Shown in pieces: positions 46,375 through 55,935 of a DNA stretch of 64,000 nt. The notes beneath the pieces were generated by a model that saw nothing but the letters and a program-made list of their open reading frames with translations, ran no database searches and was not told where the DNA came from. Made by a program: the position numbers and the translations under genes. How positions within the stretch are numbered: the stretch's first letter is position 1; the number at the start of each line of letters is the position of its first letter. The DNA comes from Bemisia tabaci (taxonomy: Eukaryota; Arthropoda; Insecta; Hemiptera; Aleyrodidae), in the NCBI RefSeq assembly GCF_918797505.1, contig NC_092793.1, forward strand, positions 43,388,243-43,452,242, given 5' to 3'.

Positions 46375-46500
46375 TGATGACTCAAATTCTGAGGCCATCA
46401 TTTATTGAAACTAGTTCAAAGTTATTGCTCCAAAGTATCGTCACTCGTTCATACTGAGGCAGAAGGAAGGAGATTTTTTGGTGAGTGCTCTCTTATCCAA
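46375..46500 (+). repeat. Diverged duplicate of 39870-39990
   Basis: Shared blocks in order are 'catcatttat/tgtcatttat', 'agttcaaag.tatt', 'tcgtc/tcgac', 'gaagga.g.at/gaaggaattt' and 'ttt.tggtgagtgct'. Both end in a sequence resembling a splice donor (TGgtgagt). This could be a decayed exon end or chance. No recognisable protein. Confidence 0.4.
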
Positions 46501-46907
46501 GATTTGCAATTTGTGATAAGAATACGGTTTTTATTGAGGCGTGTAACAATTTTTGGTCGTTGAATCACTTGTCATAATTGAGCCTTGGCGTTAGAGATGC
46601 ATCAACTGTGGAAAGTGGCTCTGCCTGTGCAAAAATATTTTGTGACAGCAGTGAATGTCAGTAAATGCGCTTTACAGGTAGACTGAAAGCTCCATATTCC
46701 AATCTACCCGAATAATTAAATTCAAAAGCATTTTTGAATTGAGTTCATATCGAATCTCAATGGGAGAATAATATACAGCGTAAGCGAAAGAATATCAATG
46801 GTAAGGTTGAGTTTGTGTCTTAGGTTAGTGAAATGCAATGGCAGGTTCTGAAATCTTGTTTGTCAGTTGCTCTTTACATGAGTCAGCTTTGAAAATCAAG
46901 TTTAAGA

Positions 46908-48156
46908 AAAAAAACGGTAATTGTTCACTTTAGGGGGCCACGCTCTTTCACGATTTTTCCTTCAGAAACTTGTAGTATGCATCCTAAAGAACACAAAAAG
47001 TGCAAAATCACCGGGCGCAATCAATTTTAAACTAATTTTGGAGGCGATAACAGATACATAATTTCCCTATATCATAACGCATTTCGTCCGCGTCCGCCAT
47101 TACTGTTGACGGAGCCACGCAGTATGACCAACCTTGCTTTTTTTCCCCGAAACAAGAGACACCTGTTTCCGACGAAACGGCCAGCCGGAGATCCTGCCCC
47201 ACAAGCCTGAGTGGCGTAACGTAACCTAACGTAAGCTTACCTAACGTAACGTAACCTAACGTAACAGACCCATTGGTTAGGTCGCGAAGCGACCTAACTA
47301 ATAGCCTGTTACGTTAGGTTACGTTACGTTAGGTACGCTTACGTTAGGTTACGTTACGCCACGTAAGGCATCCCTCGGGAGGTCAGGTTAGGTTAGGTTA
47401 GGTTAGGTTAGGTTAGGTTAGGTTGGGTTAGGTTATCGTAAAAACTGAAAAACAATCCTCAAAAATAAATGTGAAAAGCAATCATTAACGTAACCTAACC
47501 TAATCTAACCTAATCTAACCTAACCTAACCTAACCTAACCTAACCTAACCTAACCTAACCCAACCCAACCCAACCTAACCTCCCGAGGGATGCCTTACGT
47601 GGCGTAACGTAACCCAACGTAAGCTTACCTAACGTAACCTAACCTAACGTAACAGGCTATCAGTTAGGTCGCTTCGCGACCTAACCAATGGGTCTGTTAC
47701 GTTAGGTAAGCTTACGTTAGGTTACGTTACGCCACTCAGGCTTGTGGGGCAGGATCTGTCAGTTCTTATAGTAACAATGGAAAAACTTCTCAGAGCTCAG
47801 AAGCATGCATATTGAATCAGTCGATTTTGAATTGCGTGGGATTTTCCGCCTACGGTCATTTCAGTGCAATTCTTACCCACTTGGTAGACCTGGGGAGTGT
47901 TTTCCGCTGTTCTTTTGTTTCGAGGAAAGATAGCAAGGTTGGTCATACTGCGTGACTCCGTCAACAGTAATGGCGGACGCAATGCGTTATGATATAGGGA
48001 ATTCACGTAACTTTTATCGCTTCTAAAATTAGTTTAAAATTGATTGCGCCCGGTGATTTTGCACTTTTTGTGTTCTTTAGGATGCATACTACAAGTTTCT
48101 GAAGGAAAAATCGTGAAAGAGCGTGGCCCCCTAAAGTGAACAATTACCAAAAAAAC
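46908..48156. repeat. Palindrome with head-to-head insect telomere repeats
   Basis: The left arm 46908-47435 pairs with 47487-48156 around a 51-bp spacer. The left arm ends in (TTAGG)n (47385-47435, about ten units) and the right arm begins with (CCTAA)n (47487-47581, about eighteen units, some CTAAT and CCCAA variants). Proximal arm sequence carries repeated GTAACGTTAGG-type blocks and the hairpin GGTCGCGAAGCGACC (47281-47295 and its partner). The right arm has an extra ~120 bp unmatched stretch near 47760-47930. The arrangement TTAGG-spacer-CCTAA is that expected of fused chromosome ends, but a foldback origin is equally possible. Confidence 0.75.
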
Positions 48157-49099
48157 ACATAGGTAGGCAAACAGTAGTAGGTAGCTTGCCTATTTTCTTC
48201 CTGTCTTGCTCATGGACGCAGAGAGCAGTCGGAAAGAGGATTGAGAAACAGGATTTCAGCGCGTGTCTCTGGGAATGTGGAAATTTAAAATTTGTGAAGC
48301 GTCATCAGTTTGTTAAGATTGTCACCGTCCGTTGCCTCAAGAGGATTTAGACGCTTCTGCTTCAGCGATACATTGTTGGCCTATCAATATCCGCTTATTT
48401 TGATCATATTTTGAAGGAGCAATTCCCATAAGTATTCCCGATTAGTTATTTGTTTCACTACAATAATGGCGGACATACAATCTTTACGACACCATGGAGT
48501 GAAGGTGCGGTGCTCTACTGGATTAGCACTCCTACACTTTCAATGCCTATATCTACCTATTGTAAGATCATTAGAAGCTCAATAAACAATATGATGAATT
48601 TCTGCGCCTGCCACAATTATTTTTAACATCACTAAAATTACCAATGGCAACTTTTCTGAACTCAGAATATAAGCTCGAGTATGATTTGAAGAGTTGTTGA
48701 GATTACCTAGGTATTCATTCAATTTTTAAATATGAACCTAAAATGATTAAAAGTCCACTGTCATTTTTCCAACTGTTGCTCAGAAAGTCAGTAAAGGCTT
48801 TTCTAGTGAAGATGAACCCTCCGCTTAAATATTGCGGAAAAATTGTGGAACATACACGGGATAAAAGAGTAATAATAATTTTATTGAATCAATTCATAGT
48901 GACAAAATGAAGTATAGCTTGTGAAAATGGCGCCAACGCATGAAATTCAAGTTCAATCGAAAATATGCGCATAAACAGCGCCAGAATCGGAAAGTTTGAT
49001 TTCCCGCGAAAGTCGGGTTACAGCGCCCGCATAAACCCGACGGAGGAAACTTGCATTACAAACTCGGGTTTCGTGAAACCTCGGTTTCGAGCCTCGCAT

Positions 49100-49201
49100 A
49101 AACGTAGCTAATGATTAATCGCCGCGATTGGGTTGGTTCGGGTCGCATCGAAACGTAGCTAATGATTAATCGCCGCGATTGGGTTGGTTCGGGTCGCATC
49201 G
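49100..49201 (+). repeat. Perfect tandem duplication, 51-bp unit x2
   Basis: 'aaacgtagctaatgattaat...ggttcgggtcgcatcg' occurs at 49100 and again at 49151 without mismatch. The unit spans the right end of the 45526-49113 element plus its flank, so the duplication arose after that insertion. Confidence 0.85.
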
Positions 49202-49389
49202 CTCAACGCAATACGATCAACAGAGACCATCAGTGCGATTACGTGATACACCTAGCGATTAATCGCCGCGATCAGCGCATAGAGTACAATAGAGTCGCAA
49301 AGTACTGGAGCGCCGATGAAGCCAATCCATTAACAGGCGTTTCCGAGCCGCGTGTGCTCCGAAAATAGTGAACCATTTTTGAACCCAAC

Positions 49390-49975
49390 GGCATTTTGTA
49401 ACACGGCGGCTTATGGAGAGATCAAGAACTGCTTGCGTTTTTTAGGTATTTTATAATTCAATCAGCATTAATTTTTGCAAATTTTGCTATTTAAAGGTAG
49501 TCAAAGCCATAATGAATCCATTGATGTATATTACTCCTGGATAATATTCATATTGGGATTTAATTTCTGACTTATACCAAGTGTGAACCAACCGGCATTT
49601 CTTATCACGGCGGCTTACGGGAAAAGCAACGACTGCCTGTGTTTTTTCAACATTTTTTAATTCCATCGATATTAATTTGTGCAAATTTTGCTATAATTAG
49701 ATAGTCAAAGCCATAATGAATCCATTGATGTATATTACTCCTGGATAATATTCATACAGGGATTTAATTTCTGACTTATACCAAGTGTGAACCAACCGGA
49801 ATTTTTTAACACGGTGGCTTATGGAGAAATCAAGGACTGCTTGTATTTTTTCGACTTTTTTTAATTCCATCGGTATTAATTTGTACAAATTTTGCTTTAA
49901 ATAGATATCCAAAGCCATAATGAATCCATTAATGTATGTTACTCCTAGATAATATTCATATATGGACTCAATTTC
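49390..49975. repeat. Tandem array, ~204-bp unit, about 2.9 copies
   Basis: 'ataatgaatccattgatgta' begins near 49510, 49715 and 49917. Each unit also carries 'aacacggcggcttatggag' and 'tttgcaaattttgct'. The 164-codon minus-strand frame (49697-50191) is the array plus a foldback arm read through; its internal repetition betrays this. It is not a gene. Confidence 0.8.
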
Positions 49976-51029
49976 ACAAGGGGAGTCTACGAAGTGACAT
50001 CCTGGGATTGGGTTCATTTTGCGTGTACATGAAGAAGAGACAAATCTAAGGTTGACGTATTTTTTTTTAGCCGCCAACTCCCAACCGTTCTCGAGATATC
50101 GATTTTTAAAGTTACGATTTTTGCACGTTTCCGCGCGGAGTTCCGGCGAGTCAACTGAGCGCCGGCAAGCTGCACGAAGCGCGTTTCTCATGAGCGCTGC
50201 AGACCAACACGCCTTAATAACTGTTCCGTGGCCGAGTGGTAAAGTGTTCGTCTACCATCCCAACAATCGCGGGTTCGTGTCCCGCTTCGTGCAGTAGCTT
50301 TTAAGGTAAGCCGCAGTGCGTTTTTACAAGATTTCTTTATTTTTATCACACATCAAGGGGTCCCCGCCCCCTGGCTGCTACGCGGCCCAACCCCCGGGGC
50401 GAAAAGGCCCGCTTCGCGGCAAGCGAAATCATCGAAATCAACCGTTGACGGTTACTGGGTAAATAATTTTAATTGAATGATAAAATGATGTTTCAAATAA
50501 AAATTTCCCACCACACAATATTCTTAATGACTTTTTCCTTACTCTGAATTTGCAACCGTCAACGGTTGATTTCGATGATTTCGCTTGCCGCGAAGCGGGC
50601 CTTTTCGCCCCGGGGGTTGGGCCGCGTAGCAGCCAGGGGGCGGGGACCCCTTGGTGTGTGATAAAAATAAAGAAATCTTGTAAAAACGCACTGCGGCTTA
50701 CCTTAAAAGCTACTGCACGAAGCGGGACACGAACCCGCGATTGTTGGGATGGTAGACGAACACTTTACCACTCGGCCACGGAACAGTTATTAAGGCGTGT
50801 TGGTCTGCAGCGCTCATGAGAAACGCGCTTCGTGCAGCTTGCCGGCGCTCAGTTGACTCGCCGGAACTCCGCGCGGAAACGTGCAAAAATCGTAACTTTA
50901 AAAATCGATATCTCGAGAACGGTTGGGAGTTGGCGGCTAAAAAAAAATACGTCAACCTTAGATTTGTCTCTTCTTCATGTACAAGCAAAATGAACCCAAT
51001 CCCAGGATGTCACTTCGTATACTCCCCTT
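49975..51029. mobile_element. Foldback built from two inverted tRNA-derived SINE copies
   Basis: The left arm 49975-50453 pairs with 50554-51029 at very high identity around a 100-bp loop. Each arm contains a SINE head. On + at about 50222-50290, A box TGGCCGAGTGG is exact and B box GTTCGTGTC has one mismatch, ending in GCGGGTTCGTGTCCCGC; the mirrored copy is at about 50715-50785 on -. GC-rich hairpin sequence (50375-50435) includes CCCGCTTCGCGG and GCTACGCGGCCC, like the SINE at 30.5 kb. The identical 92-codon frames on both arms are not genes. Confidence 0.75.
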
Positions 51030-51339
51030 GTCAGACTTATTACCGGCCTACTAGGCTGGTTCAATGTGTGTGGACCTAGCCGACGAACAACGGAGCCGAG
51101 TCGGGAGTGGGGAGGTGGGGAGCGCTGAGCGCGAGTCTCTGCGTATGCGTCGTCGCTAGTCGCCGCACACTAGTCTCCGGAGAACTGGACAAAACAGCCT
51201 CGAAAAGTGACTTCAACGGCGATCCAGTACTTTGCGACTCTATTGTACTCTATGGATCAGCGCTGATTGTTTATGTTATTAAAACCTTTCCTAACTTCCC
51301 TTACTTCTGCAGCATATGGTATCTCTGATATTCTTAATT

Positions 51340-52015
51340 TTCTTCCTGAGAGCAATAGAAATTGCTACATCTTTACAAAAATGAAAAATTATAAGAAGAA
51401 ATTTCATGAGGAAATTTCCAGAAATTTCATATAACACTCAGAATGCAGGATTAAACCCTAAAAACGTATGAATCTCCTTAATTCCCTTTAAACACACGTG
51501 GTATACTGTGAAAAGGAACTTTAGAAATGCCCAGAAAGTTGAGTAAAACAGCAAAAACATAATTTTGAATTTTTTTCTCAAATCTTGGTTAAACACACAG
51601 CCGTACCGGTTGAACACCAAAATAAATTTTACGGATAAAGTAAGACGTTAGCTTTCATATTTGGAACATAACAAATTTCTCAACTATAAAGAATCCTAGT
51701 TCTCCCTAATAGTCCATCCTTTTTTGGTACAAAAGCGAGGGAGGGATATTAAACTATCCTTGAAACAATTTAAATGATTTTTCAGAAACTAACAGTTATT
51801 TCCTTCGCTAACGTATTTCTTTTTTTAAATAGGAAATATTTGATAAATAAGTAGCTCCAATTGGTCTAATTGACGAATACTATTCTCTTTAAAAATAAAA
51901 ACAAATTCTGTTTGAAAAAACAAGCATTTTAGACATTTTGTCGGTCGAAAGAAATTTCATGGGAAAAAAAGAAATTTCACGAAATTTCATTCGATGAAAT
52001 TTCTTTTAGCAACTC
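51340..52015. mobile_element. Possible hAT-like MITE with GAAATTTC repeats
   Basis: The right end on the minus strand reads CAGAGTTGCTAAAAGAAATT, a plausible hAT terminus. The left end CTGAGAGCAATAGAAATTG is only loosely similar. 'gaaatttc' motifs cluster at both ends (51395-51430, 51950-52010). No target duplication can be shown, so this is tentative. Confidence 0.3.
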
Positions 52016-52154
52016 TGTGCGAGAACCACGAAGACAGAAGAACGTAAACAAAAACACATGTAGACCACATGTACTGGTGGATTTCGCATCCATCAAGAAT
52101 AAACAGGACTCAACAAATGCATCTACTCGCCCAAAAAGTAGGATTGAATCCTAC

Positions 52155-52275
52155 TTTGAATTCAATCGCGGCGATTGGAGAAATTCCGAGAATTTCACTC
52201 GCCCGTCGCGGCGATTGACCGAATACACCTGCGTTTAAACGCCGCGATTGCAATCGCGGCGATTAATCGCCGTGT
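52155..52275. repeat. Cluster of AATCGC(G/C)GCGATT palindromes
   Basis: The near-palindrome AATCGCGGCGATT or its complement AATCGCCGCGATT occurs about four times here. It also occurs three times at 49112-49275. The element 49278-51254 lies between the two clusters. It resembles a dispersed short palindromic motif. No gene. Confidence 0.6.
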
Positions 52276-52685
52276 GTATCTAGGCCTTGAGAGAGAGTAT
52301 GGCCACTGGAGTTACCACCTCTGATTGGCTCAGCCATCTTAGGCTGAATGGAGCCCTTAGGACCCAAAAATGGCGGACGCCATAAAGTTAATGTAATGCA
52401 AAATGATTCAAAATGTAGTTGTCTTTGCTTATCGTAACGAGAACTTTACCCAAATGCACTATTGCGACTTTTTTTACATATTTTTAAGGCTAATCGTGTG
52501 CAATTTTTGAGGAAAATGATCTTAGATGTAGTAAGGTTGGCAGCAAGTGCGGTTGGTGATAACCGTCAAAAGTTGGCAATGACCCCCCTCCCATCCACAA
52601 GAACCATAACAAAACGCCGCCATTTTTGGGTCCTAAGCCTCTCCATGGGACCCAGTGGCCATACTCTCTCAATATAGGTACTCTA
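52270..52685 (+). mobile_element. TAGAGTACC MITE, copy F1
   Basis: The right end reads CCAGTGGCCATACTCTCTC then AATATAGGTACTCTA (ending 52685). The left end keeps GAGAGAGTATGGCCACTGG, but its outer ~15 bp are altered. Subterminal inverted blocks 'ttaggacccaaaaatggcgg' and 'ccgccatttttgggtccta' pair. About 410 bp, no transposase. It abuts repeat R4. Confidence 0.7.
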
Positions 52686-52686
52686 G

Positions 52687-53103
52687 ATAGGCCGTGGCTC
52701 CTGGTTGTAAAATACGATGAATATTATTGCCAATTGCTTGGTTGAAGTCGAAAATGGATTTAAATTAATTAAAATTAAGAGATTTCGAGTTGTTTGGATC
52801 ATTTGTGTTAGTGTTATCAATCTTAGTTTGTTTAGGTTTAAACGACCCACACACGGCTGAGGCATGCAGAGGTACCTCGCCGGCACGCCGGGTCAAAAGT
52901 GTGGCCACCGCCGGACGGAGAAAATGGGCGCCATTTTGAGATGGGCCAAGCGGCGCGCGTTTAAATGGGAGCCCAAAATACGGACTTTTGGACTCGTATT
53001 TCGTGGGTTAATATTGCTCAATAAAATCGGGGAAAATTCCTGTGAACTCTGTGCACTCTCTAGTTTCCAAAAATGCAAGAATTACGAATTGCTGAACAAG
53101 CTC
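52687..53103 (-). repeat. Dispersed repeat R4, copy 2 (empty site of micro-element)
   Basis: Reverse complement of 37050-37505. At the equivalent position it reads 'gactcgtatttcgtgggtta', that is a single CGAAATAC (complement) with no 37-bp insertion. Confidence 0.75.
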
Positions 53104-53158
53104 ATTGTACACGATTAGCCTTAAAAATATGTAAAGAAGTCGCAATAGTGCATTTGGG

Positions 53159-53900
53159 TAGAGTACCTATATTGAGAGAGTATGGCCACTGGGATTACCA
53201 CCTCTGATTGGCTCAGCCATCTTAGGCTAAATGGAGTCCTTAGGACCCAAAAATGGCGGACGCCATAAATTAATGTAATGCAAAATGACTCAAAATGTAG
53301 TTTTTTTCGCTTATCGTAACGAGAAATTTACTCAAATGCACTATTGCGACATCTTTATATATTTTTAAGGCTAATCGTGTGCAATTTTTGAGAAAAATGA
53401 TCTTAGATGTAGTAAGGTTGGCAACAAGTGCGGTTGGTGATAACCGTCAAAAGTTGGCAATGACCCCCCTCCCATCCGAGTAGCGACAGATCTGAAACTC
53501 CGAAAGTCCATCAGGCCTTCACCGATGCCTCCGCGAATGAAGTTAGGGCCCAAAAGGGCAGCCAACCTATGAATTTCGAATGTCCAGAGCGATTTACAAA
53601 TACAATTGTTACGAACCGTCGTTTAGAAAGCATGTATTTGGTTTACTTTTTGCATAAATTTACTTATTTTTGCGAAAGAACGCTCATTTATGTACATTCT
53701 TAGCCATCTTGGTTAGAATTGAAATCTGTAGGCTGGCAGTGAAATTTTGTGTGTTAGAAGTTGCTCAGAGGGGTGGCTGCACTTTTGGGCCCTAAGCCCT
53801 CTATGAACCGATCTGTCGCTACTCTCCCTATACAGGTACTCTAGGTCCTAAGTCTCTCCATGGGGCCCAGTGGCCATACTCTCTCAATATAGGTACTCTA
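53159..53900 (+). mobile_element. TAGAGTACC MITE, copy F2, inserted into F3
   Basis: Starts TAGAGTACCTATATTGAGAG and ends with its complement at 53900. The flanking 8-bp duplication CATTTGGG is exact (53151-53158, 53901-53908), supporting a hAT-type insertion. Its own 3' part is replaced at 53478-53846 by a related element. Confidence 0.8.
53478..53846. mobile_element. Related MITE (GCGACAGATC) nested in F2
   Basis: The right end is GATCTGTCGCTACTCTCCC then TATACAGGTACTCTA. The left end begins GAGTAGCGACAGATC without the outer ~19 bp. Its terminus TAGAGTACCTGTATAGGGAG resembles that of the F family, but the next block differs. It occupies the place of ~32 bp present in F1. Confidence 0.6.
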
Positions 53901-54350
53901 CATTTGGGTTTCCCGTTACGATAAGGAAAGAAAACTACATTTTGAGTCATTTTGTATTACATTAATTTATGGCGTCCGCAATTTTTGGGTCCTAAGGGCT
54001 CCATTGAGCCTAAGATGGCTGAGCCAATCAGAGGTGGTAACACCAGTGGCCATACTCTCTCAATATAGGTACTCTAGCAGGTGTATCTGATTAACAGATC
54101 GTGATGTCATCAGTCATCACCATTCACCATTCGCTCTTTCCGTCATTGCAACGGTATATGGAACGGATTCCGTAACTCTAGAAAAAAACATAATAAAAAT
54201 AAAAGACCATCATAAAATATGAAGAAAAAAAAGAGCCGGTTATCTGTTGCCCGATGACTGATGTGACGGCAAATTCAAATTCGGATTTTACGCGGGAAAT
54301 TGAATTTTTGTGCACGAATATGTAGGAGATCCGACAAAGCACGGGGGAGA

Positions 54351-55206
54351 ATAGAGATGTTGCATGTAGCATGTGTGGGAAATTTGTGATTTGACTTTTG
54401 ATTCTTATGTAAAAATTCGCGAGAAACACGCTGGTCCTGCTGGTTTTTTCTGAAATCAAATCCCAAGCTCAAAAGAAGCTCTCAAGTCGAGACCAAAATG
54501 GAGGGGATATCCCCACGCTATCCTGAGAGTCCACCTCTACATCAAGATAAACTCTCCATACGAAGATAGGGAGCAAATACATTAGCAAGGTTGTCGTGTT
54601 TTCAGTTTTAGAGTCCCCAACACTCTAAAACTGAAAACACGACAACCTTGCTAATGTATTTGCTCCCTATCTTCGTATGGATAGTTTATCTTGATGTAGA
54701 GGTGGACTCTCAGAATAGCTAGAGTCCCTTTATACTGAGAGTCAAGAAATTTTGAATCCATTTCTGATTGGTTCCCGTATTTTAGGCCTCCACAGCGTCA
54801 CAAACGGGAATAAAGATTATATTTTTACCGATTGCAAAGATTATAATCTGGAATGAACCAGGGAATTACGGGTTCGGCAAGGAAGAAACGGAATGAGAGG
54901 AGGAACGAGGAGGAACGGAGAAAGGAATTTGAGAATGGGCCGATCAAAGATTACGAAAAACGTTCAATTTCTGTAATCTTTATTCCCGTTTGTGACATCC
55001 ACGAGCCGAATTGTCTTGACTCTCAGTATAAAGGGACTCTAAGAATAGCGTGGGATATCCCCTCCATCTTGGCCTCAACTTGAGAGCTTTTTTTGAGCTT
55101 GGGATTAGATTTCAGAGAAAACCAGTGGCACCATTGTGTTTCTCGCGAACTTTTACGTAGGTATCACTAGTCAAATCGCAAATTCCTCACGCATGCAACA
55201 TCTCCA
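54351..55206. repeat. Palindrome carrying a MITE in its right arm
   Basis: The left arm 54351-54617 pairs with 54622-54719 plus 55042-55206 around AGAGTCCCCAACACTCT. The right arm is interrupted by the MITE 54720-55041. The left arm shows the uninterrupted site ('acgctatcctgagagtcc'). Arms run from 'agatgttgcatg' to the centre. 54076-54350 has no recognisable feature. Confidence 0.8.
54720..55041 (+). mobile_element. TAGAGTCCC hAT-type MITE, copy B (322 bp)
   Basis: Flanked by an exact 8-bp duplication AGAATAGC (54712-54719, 55042-55049). Termini as in copy A. It has a short internal repeat (GAGGAACGAGGAGGAACG) not in the other copies, which accounts for the extra ~10 bp. Confidence 0.85.
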
Positions 55207-55278
55207 TTTCATGAGCGTCGCCGGCCGCGCCGCATCGGCTGTCCGCAGCGCGCATGACGCAAGACCTTAATATTGTGC

Positions 55279-55722
55279 TTGAGGTCATTCGATGGATGCC
55301 ATATTTTGTGTCAAAACGGCATGCGATATATCGCATCAATTGGTTCCATTTTTTCAGCTCGTCATTTTTCTCCAATTCTGAGATCGCAATTTTCTTGTCA
55401 GGAGACTAAAGCACTCACTTACCAATTTTAACAAAGAAATTCAACGTAATGAAGACGTGGTTTTTTTAAAGAGAAAATATGTATCACATTCGATACTGAT
55501 ATCGAAACTGCACTCGAATGAGATATTTTCTCTCTAAAAAAACCACGCCTTTGTTACGTTGAATTTCTAGTTAAAATTGGTAAGTGAGTGCTTTGGTCTC
55601 CTGACAAGAAAATTGCGATCTCAAAATTGGAGAAAAATGACAAACAGCTGTAAAAATGGAAGCAACTGTTTCGATATATCGCATGCCGTCCAGACACGAA
55701 ATATGGCGTCCATCGAATCACC
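55279..55722. mobile_element. Foldback element (GGTSATTCGATGG)
   Basis: The left arm 55279-55490 pairs with 55510-55722. Blocks in order are ATTCGATGGA, GGCATGCGATATATCG, GGAGAAAAATGA region, CTTACCAATTTTAAC and GAAATTCAACGTAA. The right end is AATCACC followed by TTAA (55712-55722), suggesting a TTAA-type target. On the left, TTAA lies 13 bp outside the match. The centre is ATCGATACTGATATCGA-like. No frame. Confidence 0.75.
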
Positions 55723-55861
55723 TTAAGTGTTCACCACAAAACAGCGTAATTTTAAAAGCTGGAAATAAAAAAAAATTAAATACGAGTATAATTATTAACT
55801 TAACACGAAATTGTCCATTTAATAGAATGTCGATAAATTAGAGAGCCGATAATCTAAATTA

Positions 55862-55935
55862 ATTAACCTAACCTAATCTAACCTAACCTAACCTAACCTA
55901 ACTTAACCTGACTGCCTAACTACCCTAACCTAAAA
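55862..55935 (-). repeat. Interstitial telomere-like (CCTAA)n
   Basis: About nine to ten CCTAA units with variants (TCTAA, ACTTAA) after 'aattaa', then decaying into 'ctgcctaactaccctaacc'. On + it reads CCTAA, so TTAGG is on the minus strand. Confidence 0.85.

Larger units (their letters stand above)
45526..49113. mobile_element. 3.6-kb composite element with CATTAGCTA TIRs
   Basis: The left terminus is CATTAGCTATGTTTATGCGAG and the right terminus is its imperfect complement, CTCGCATAAACGTAGCTAATG (ending 49113). The motif GCATAAAC or its complement recurs near both ends: 45535, 45602, 45692, 48969, 49029, 49096. Such subterminal repeats are typical of transposase-binding regions. No transposase frame lies inside, where there is a telomere-repeat palindrome and other repeats. 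No clear target duplication was found. Confidence 0.55.
49278..51254. mobile_element. 2-kb hAT-type composite element (CATAGAGTAC)
   Basis: Terminus CATAGAGTACAATAGAGTCG continues as an inverted repeat for about 45 bp (to CGCCG.TGAAG). The right end is its complement, ending 51254. Both sides carry the 8-bp duplication GATCAGCG (49270-49277, 51255-51262). It contains a 206-bp tandem array (49390-49975) and a foldback SINE (49975-51029). No transposase. The 34580-34896 element has related termini. Confidence 0.75.
53104..54075 (-). mobile_element. TAGAGTACC MITE, copy F3, interrupted by copy F2
   Basis: 53104-53158 and 53901-54075 together make a 5'-truncated reverse-oriented copy of the family, ending in AATATAGGTACTCTA (54075). 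It is split at CATTTGGG by element F2 (53159-53900). Confidence 0.7.

Noticed and set aside
47385..47581. True chromosome end
   Set aside because: Telomere repeats are short, in opposed orientation and flanked by kilobases of other DNA on both sides, so they are interstitial.
49697..50191. Longest open frame of the right half (164 codons, minus)
   Set aside because: It runs through the 204-bp tandem array and one arm of the SINE foldback. Its residues repeat with the array, and the same tail is read in mirror frames, so it is not a gene.
50220..50292. Possible functional tRNA
   Set aside because: A and B boxes are present, but acceptor-stem pairing and a normal anticodon arm cannot be drawn convincingly. 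It is embedded in a mirrored SINE, so a SINE head is the better call.
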